In this document: piece after piece, positions 6,012 to 9,101 of the stretch
Numbering within the stretch: position 1 is the stretch's first letter
Layout of the letters: each line of letters begins with the position of its first letter
Assembly: GCA_015487535.1 (NCBI GenBank)
Contig: WFPN01000028.1
Coordinates: 1 to 9,101, forward strand
Direction: 5' to 3'
DNA: 9,101 nucleotides
Source of the DNA: Aquificaceae bacterium
Lineage (GTDB): Bacteria; Aquificota; Aquificia; Aquificales; Aquificaceae
Made by a program: the position numbers and the translations under genes
The notes under the pieces: generated by a model
Told to the model about the DNA's origin: nothing
Database searches by the model: none
The model's input: only the letters and a program-made list of their open reading frames with translations

Positions 6012-6368
6012 CTAGAAGATCCTTGTGGATATCTTCATAAGGAGCTTGTCTATCTCTTTGAGCAGAGGGTATAGGTTTTTACGCGTTCTTTCATCTGAAA
6101 AGCTTTCGAGAAACGCTTTGATATCTCTTAGCTTGGAGGCCGCGTATTCGTAAGCTAGATCCTCTCCAGAGAGGGCCTTCCTAACTATCTGTTCTTTATC
6201 CTTCTTTATATGTTTGTACCTCCTGCGGCCTTCGTGAATGTACTGTATCGTGAGTGCTCTGTAGGTTTTGCCGTTCTTCTTTGGTATGGTTCTGTAGTAG
6301 GGTTTTGTAATTATCTTGGCTTCCTGCGGTATATCGAGAAGCCTTTTGAGCTCTTCTTGCCAGCTCAT
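6012..6368 (-). CDS. Small basic protein of unknown function
   Basis: I do not recognise this 118-residue protein with confidence. Residues 23-53 look like two or three beta strands (PYYRTIPKKNGKTYRALTIQ, then YIHEGRRRYKHI), and 55-118 look mostly helical with many charged residues. The layout of an aromatic/basic beta segment, a Lys-rich turn and a long helix vaguely recalls small DUF6788-type proteins, but that is a guess. It is rich in Lys and Arg, so nucleic-acid binding is possible. Its ATG overlaps the stop of the upstream thioesterase gene as ATGA, and GGGG lies directly before the ATG, so translational coupling is likely. Its 3' end contains a near-consensus DnaA box (TGTGGATAT, 6024-6032), and it reads toward the origin candidate. 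No hairpin terminator is seen; a pyrimidine-rich tract follows the stop on the coding strand. Confidence 0.8.
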   Translation of the reverse strand: MSWQEELKRLLDIPQEAKIITKPYYRTIPKKNGKTYRALTIQYIHEGRRRYKHIKKDKEQIVRKALSGEDLAYEYAASKLRDIKAFLESFSDERTRKNLYPLLKEIDKLLMKISTRIF

Positions 6369-6757
6369 CCCCTTTCAAGAACGTGCCTTTCTGGCACTAT
6401 ACAGAGAAAGGTTCCCTCAAAGACCTTCTCTCCTTTCCTCTCCCCTTCCACAATAACCTTGAACTTTCTGCCATCCCTTTCCTTTACCTCCCCTCTGAAG
6501 AGAACCTCATCCCCTACTTTAACTGGCTTCAGAAATTTAACCTCAGCTTTCGCAAGAACAACGTTCGGATGATTTACGGAAAGCATAGCTGCGTAATCCG
6601 CAGCGGAGAACAGAAACCCCCCGTGAACTAGACCCTTTTCGTCTGCGACCATGACCTCGCTCGTTTTCAGCCTAACGGTCGCCGAGCCGTCTTCCACGCT
6701 TACGGGTTCTCCGCTCAAGCTCTTGTCTATCCTGGCGTGGGTCTTCACACGGGGCAT
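6365..6757 (-). CDS. Hotdog-fold (PaaI/4HBT-like) acyl-CoA thioesterase family protein
   Basis: The 130-residue protein is one hotdog domain. The segment KGLVHGGFLFSAADYAAML at about 41-59 contains the HGG-plus-helix pattern of PaaI-type thioesterases. The beta strands KAEVKFLKPVKVGDEVLF (about 70-87) and the closing KVFEGTFLCIVP complete the fold. Such enzymes hydrolyse acyl-CoA or similar thioesters in the cytoplasm, and the substrate cannot be told from sequence. FapR-type regulators share this fold, but the N-terminal helix-turn-helix they need is missing. The start ATG lies 26 bp from a divergent tRNA gene and has no Shine-Dalgarno sequence. A -10-like TATAAA (6770-6775) is so close that the mRNA may be leaderless. 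The stop overlaps the next gene as ATGA. Confidence 0.85.
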   Translation of the reverse strand: MPRVKTHARIDKSLSGEPVSVEDGSATVRLKTSEVMVADEKGLVHGGFLFSAADYAAMLSVNHPNVVLAKAEVKFLKPVKVGDEVLFRGEVKERDGRKFKVIVEGERKGEKVFEGTFLCIVPERHVLERG

Positions 6758-6762
6758 TATGT

Positions 6763-6776
6763 GTATAATTTTATAC
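6763..6776. promoter_or_regulatory. Symmetric divergent -10 region of the tRNA and thioesterase genes
   Basis: GTATAA (6763-6768) and TTATAC (6771-6776) are perfect inverted arms around TT. Read rightward this gives TATAAT (6764-6769), placing a transcript start about 8 nt before the tRNA. Read leftward it gives TATAAA (6775-6770), placing a start about 6 nt before the thioesterase ATG. -35 matches are poor on both sides: TCTTCA at 6742-6747 for the tRNA, and a site inside the tRNA gene for the other direction. Confidence 0.55.
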
Positions 6777-6783
6777 TGCTTGA

Positions 6784-6857
6784 GGCGGCGTAGCTCAGGT
6801 GGTTAGAGCGGGGATCTCATAAGTCCCAGGTCGGAGGTTCGACTCCTCCCGCCGCCA
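6784..6857 (+). tRNA. tRNA with CAU anticodon (elongator Met, or Ile2)
   Basis: A full cloverleaf can be drawn. The acceptor stem GGCGGCG (6784-6790) pairs with CGCCGCC (6850-6856). The D stem is GCTC/GAGC. The anticodon stem GGGAT/GTCCC encloses CTCATAA, with CAT at 6818-6820. The T stem is GGAGG/CCTCC with loop TTCGACT, and the discriminator is A at 6857. The 3' CCA is not encoded, since CAT follows. It is not initiator tRNA: pair 1-72 is G-C, and the loop-proximal anticodon stem lacks three G-C pairs. A CAU anticodon may read AUG as elongator Met, or AUA as Ile if TilS converts C34 to lysidine. AUA codons are common here, so such a tRNA must exist somewhere in the genome. I favour Met without excluding Ile2. 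Confidence 0.95.
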
Positions 6858-6881
6858 CATAAAAGTTAAAATAAGGGTCGT

Positions 6882-8198
6882 ATGTACGCCATAATACAGA
6901 GACACAAGAGACTCGCAGCTATAATTATCGCTGTAGCATCCCTATCCTTTCTCTTCTGGATGTTCAGTGTGGCTGACATACAGCAGATGTTCGGCCTTAA
7001 GAGATGTGCTGCAGAGGTGAACGGGGAGTGTATTACCCTTAGGGAGTTCAGGTACGAGCTCCTCAGATACTCTGACCTGCTTGAAAAGGAAGATCTCAGG
7101 AGTGTGGTAAAGAGGCAGGTACTCTACAGCCTGATAAGTAGGGAGGTTCTTTACCAGAAGGCGATCGAGCTTGGTATTCGGGCATCGGATACAGAGGTGG
7201 CGGAAGCGATAAAGAGGGATCCTAACTTCAGCAGGGACGGTAAGTTCGATATAGGTATGTACAAGGACGCTCTCGAGAGGGTTGGCCTTACGCCCTCTGA
7301 GTACGAATCGTACCTGAAGAAGCAGCTGACCGTAAGGAGGCTTATAAATTTAATATCCAAGCTGGTTTATCTGACGGACAGGGAGAGGGAGTTTCAGGAG
7401 AGGATACTCTCCACAAGGTTTGAGGGCAAGGTATATCTCATTTCTCCTAAATCTGTTTCTCTCGATTATAAGCCGAGTGCTGAGGATCTAGAACGCTACT
7501 ACAGGGAGAACAAGGAGAAGTTCTTAACTCCAGAAAAGAAGGTATATCTGGTCTGGGAAACTGAAGACAAAAAGAAGGCCCACTCTATATACAGCTCCCT
7601 TAAGAAAGGGAAGATACCTGAAGGCGGAAGGGAGGTAAAGGATCCATCTGTGCTTCCAAAGGAGGTGTCTAAGGAGATCGGTAGGCTCTCAAAAGAGGAT
7701 AGGGTAACTATAACTAAAGTTAAAGGAACGTACTACGTGCTTTATTTGAAGGATATAGAGCCTAGGAAGATAAGGCCTTTCTCCGAGGTGAAGGAGGAGA
7801 TAGAGGAAATCTTAAAGAAGAGCAGGGTGGATGAACTCTTGGAGAAGAAGGCGTGGGAGATCAGGGAGAAGCTAGAGAAGGGGGAGAGAGTTGATGTTAA
7901 GCCTCTGGAGTTTGAAAACTCGAGCGTTGAGGAATTCATAATCCTCTTCAAGATAAGGGGGGATGACACCCTCAGGCTTGTATTTTCTAAGGACAGGGTA
8001 TTCGGACCATACAGGACCGTAAATGGCTACGCCGTAATATACGTAAAGACTAGGAAGCTGAGCCCGGAGCTCGTGAAGAACAGAAGTGATATGGAGAAGG
8101 ATCTTATCAGGGCGAAGGAGGATGCGCTTGTAAACATGTACGTGGAAAAGCTGGTGGAAGAGGCTAAGATCAAAATCAATGAAGAGTACTTAAGGTGA
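6882..8198 (+). CDS. PpiD/SurA-like membrane-anchored periplasmic folding factor
   Basis: The 438-residue protein begins with a short basic stretch and one membrane segment (about 11-28), which would leave the rest in the periplasm. Residues 43-160 match the PpiD/SurA N-terminal chaperone domain: an AAEVNGECITLREF start, the VVKRQVLYSLISREVLYQKA helix pair, and the conserved SRDGKFDIGMYKDAL and LKKQLTVRRLI segments. Residues 200-297 occupy the place of the parvulin domain but are shortened. I see no GGDLG-type core, so prolyl isomerase activity is doubtful. A C-terminal helical part (about 300-438) follows. E. coli PpiD is about 620 residues, so this is a compact version. The likely role is assisting folding of secreted or outer-membrane proteins. 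It starts 24 nt after the tRNA with a weak AAGGGT ribosome-binding site and probably shares its transcript. Confidence 0.85.
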   Translation: MYAIIQRHKRLAAIIIAVASLSFLFWMFSVADIQQMFGLKRCAAEVNGECITLREFRYELLRYSDLLEKEDLRSVVKRQVLYSLISREVLYQKAIELGIRASDTEVAEAIKRDPNFSRDGKFDIGMYKDALERVGLTPSEYESYLKKQLTVRRLINLISKLVYLTDREREFQERILSTRFEGKVYLISPKSVSLDYKPSAEDLERYYRENKEKFLTPEKKVYLVWETEDKKKAHSIYSSLKKGKIPEGGREVKDPSVLPKEVSKEIGRLSKEDRVTITKVKGTYYVLYLKDIEPRKIRPFSEVKEEIEEILKKSRVDELLEKKAWEIREKLEKGERVDVKPLEFENSSVEEFIILFKIRGDDTLRLVFSKDRVFGPYRTVNGYAVIYVKTRKLSPELVKNRSDMEKDLIRAKEDALVNMYVEKLVEEAKIKINEEYLR

Positions 8199-8217
8199 GG
8201 GTTAGAATATAGAAACT

Positions 8218-9101
8218 ATGGACTCTAAGGTAGGCTCGCAGAGAGAGATAGATCAGCTGGTCATAAACACCATAAGGTTCCTGAGCGTAGATCAGGTTGA
8301 AAGGGCAAAGTCTGGACACCCAGGAATGCCTTTAGGAGCTTCCCATATCATCTACCTCATATACGACAGGTTCTTAAAGTTCAACCCTAAGAACCCTAAC
8401 TGGATAAACAGGGACAGGTTCGTTCTATCCGCCGGGCACGCCTCGGCGATGCTGTACGCTACCCTCTTCATGTTTGGCTACGATATCTCTATAGAGGATC
8501 TAAAAGAGTTCAGACAGTTGGGGAGTAAGACACCTGGACACCCTGAAAGCTGGCTGACTCCTGGAGTTGAGGCTACCACGGGACCGCTCGGTCAGGGTTT
8601 CGGAAACGCTGTCGGTATGGCCCTGGCGGAGAAGTTCCTCTCCTCGTACTTCAACAGGAAAGGTTATCCCGTGATAGACCACTACACCTACGTTCTGTGC
8701 TCGGACGGAGACCTTATGGAGGGTATATCTTACGAGGCTGCTGCCCTGGCCGGGCACTGGAGGCTGAGTAAGCTGATCGTTATATGGGACAACAACCACA
8801 TATCCATAGACGGAGACACTAAACTCGCCTGGTCTGAGGATGTCTTGAAGAGGTTTGAGGCCTTAGGTTGGGACGTTTACCACATAGAGGATGGGTACAA
8901 CCTGGATCTATTAGAGGAGACCATAAGTAAAGCTAGGGAGACCGACAGGCCTTCCTTTATATCTGTCAGGACCCACATAGGTTACGGGAGTCCACTCCAG
9001 GACACAGCCAAGGTTCACGGCGCACCCTTGGGTACTGAAAACGTTGTGGAGACGAAGAAGCATTTTGGCTGGCCTGTTCAGGAGTTTTACGTTCCTAAGG
9101 A
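8218..9101 (+). CDS. tkt: Transketolase (N-terminal 294 residues, runs off the window)
   Basis: Transketolase moves two-carbon ketol units between sugar phosphates in the non-oxidative pentose phosphate pathway, using thiamine diphosphate and a divalent metal. The visible part covers the pyrophosphate-binding domain. It shows SGHPGMPLGA (His33), LSAGHASAMLY (His74), TPGHPE (His108), TTGPLGQG (121-127) and the cofactor motif that begins at SDGDLMEGIS (162-171) and ends near DNN (191-193). His267 in AKVHGAP is also conserved. The ATG is the first possible start in frame, since a stop codon lies five codons upstream. It begins 19 nt after the PpiD-like gene. The nearest Shine-Dalgarno-like sequence (GGTGAGGG, 8194-8201) is about 16 nt away, longer than usual. 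The two genes are probably cotranscribed. Confidence 0.97.
   Translation, partial: MDSKVGSQREIDQLVINTIRFLSVDQVERAKSGHPGMPLGASHIIYLIYDRFLKFNPKNPNWINRDRFVLSAGHASAMLYATLFMFGYDISIEDLKEFRQLGSKTPGHPESWLTPGVEATTGPLGQGFGNAVGMALAEKFLSSYFNRKGYPVIDHYTYVLCSDGDLMEGISYEAAALAGHWRLSKLIVIWDNNHISIDGDTKLAWSEDVLKRFEALGWDVYHIEDGYNLDLLEETISKARETDRPSFISVRTHIGYGSPLQDTAKVHGAPLGTENVVETKKHFGWPVQEFYVPK

Overview
This window looks like a chromosomal segment from a thermophilic bacterium of the Aquificales, probably Aquificaceae. That placement is inference. The codon use is rich in AGG/AGA and ATA, the proteins are rich in Lys, Glu, Val and Ile, and the sigma-54 activator closely resembles what I remember of Aquifex aeolicus NtrC4. 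All identifiable genes are housekeeping or regulatory. I see no transposon, prophage, CRISPR array or other mobile element.

Layout from left to right. (1) On the minus strand, isoleucyl-tRNA synthetase (ileS, 224-3043) is followed by the start of a DHH-family NrnA-like phosphoesterase that runs off the left edge (1-170). (2) Divergent from ileS are the HU nucleoid protein (3174-3446) and the 16S rRNA methyltransferase rsmE (3478-4179). The two directions share a short intergenic region with a palindromic -35-like hexamer. (3) An NtrC4-like sigma-54 activator (4154-5506, minus) converges on rsmE and overlaps its end by 26 bp. (4) Positions 5507-6011 form a gene-free, AT-rich region packed with DnaA boxes, which is a strong candidate for the chromosomal replication origin (oriC). 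(5) On the minus strand, a hotdog-fold thioesterase-like gene (6365-6757) overlaps a small unknown gene (6012-6368) through an ATGA junction. (6) On the plus strand are a CAU-anticodon tRNA (6784-6857), a membrane-anchored PpiD/SurA-like chaperone (6882-8198) and the first 294 codons of transketolase (8218-9101).

The main discovery is region 4. Its left half holds six forward DnaA boxes starting exactly 11 bp apart, plus a seventh 21 bp further on. Its right half holds boxes in the opposite orientation, embedded in three and a half degenerate tandem units of 84-95 bp. Each complete unit has an AAGnnnTTGATA-type element, a second one 36 bp later, and a DnaA box exactly 70 bp after the first. 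The conserved spacing in otherwise diverged sequence suggests a protein-binding architecture. The box array abuts the start of the NtrC4-like gene, so replication initiation and expression of that regulator may be linked.

A second theme is compact, symmetric promoters. The ileS/HU pair appears to share a palindromic TTGCAA as a back-to-back -35. The thioesterase/tRNA pair shares an inverted repeat whose two arms each read as a -10 element. Several genes (rsmE, the NtrC4-like gene, the thioesterase) lack a clear Shine-Dalgarno sequence, and two of them may be leaderless.
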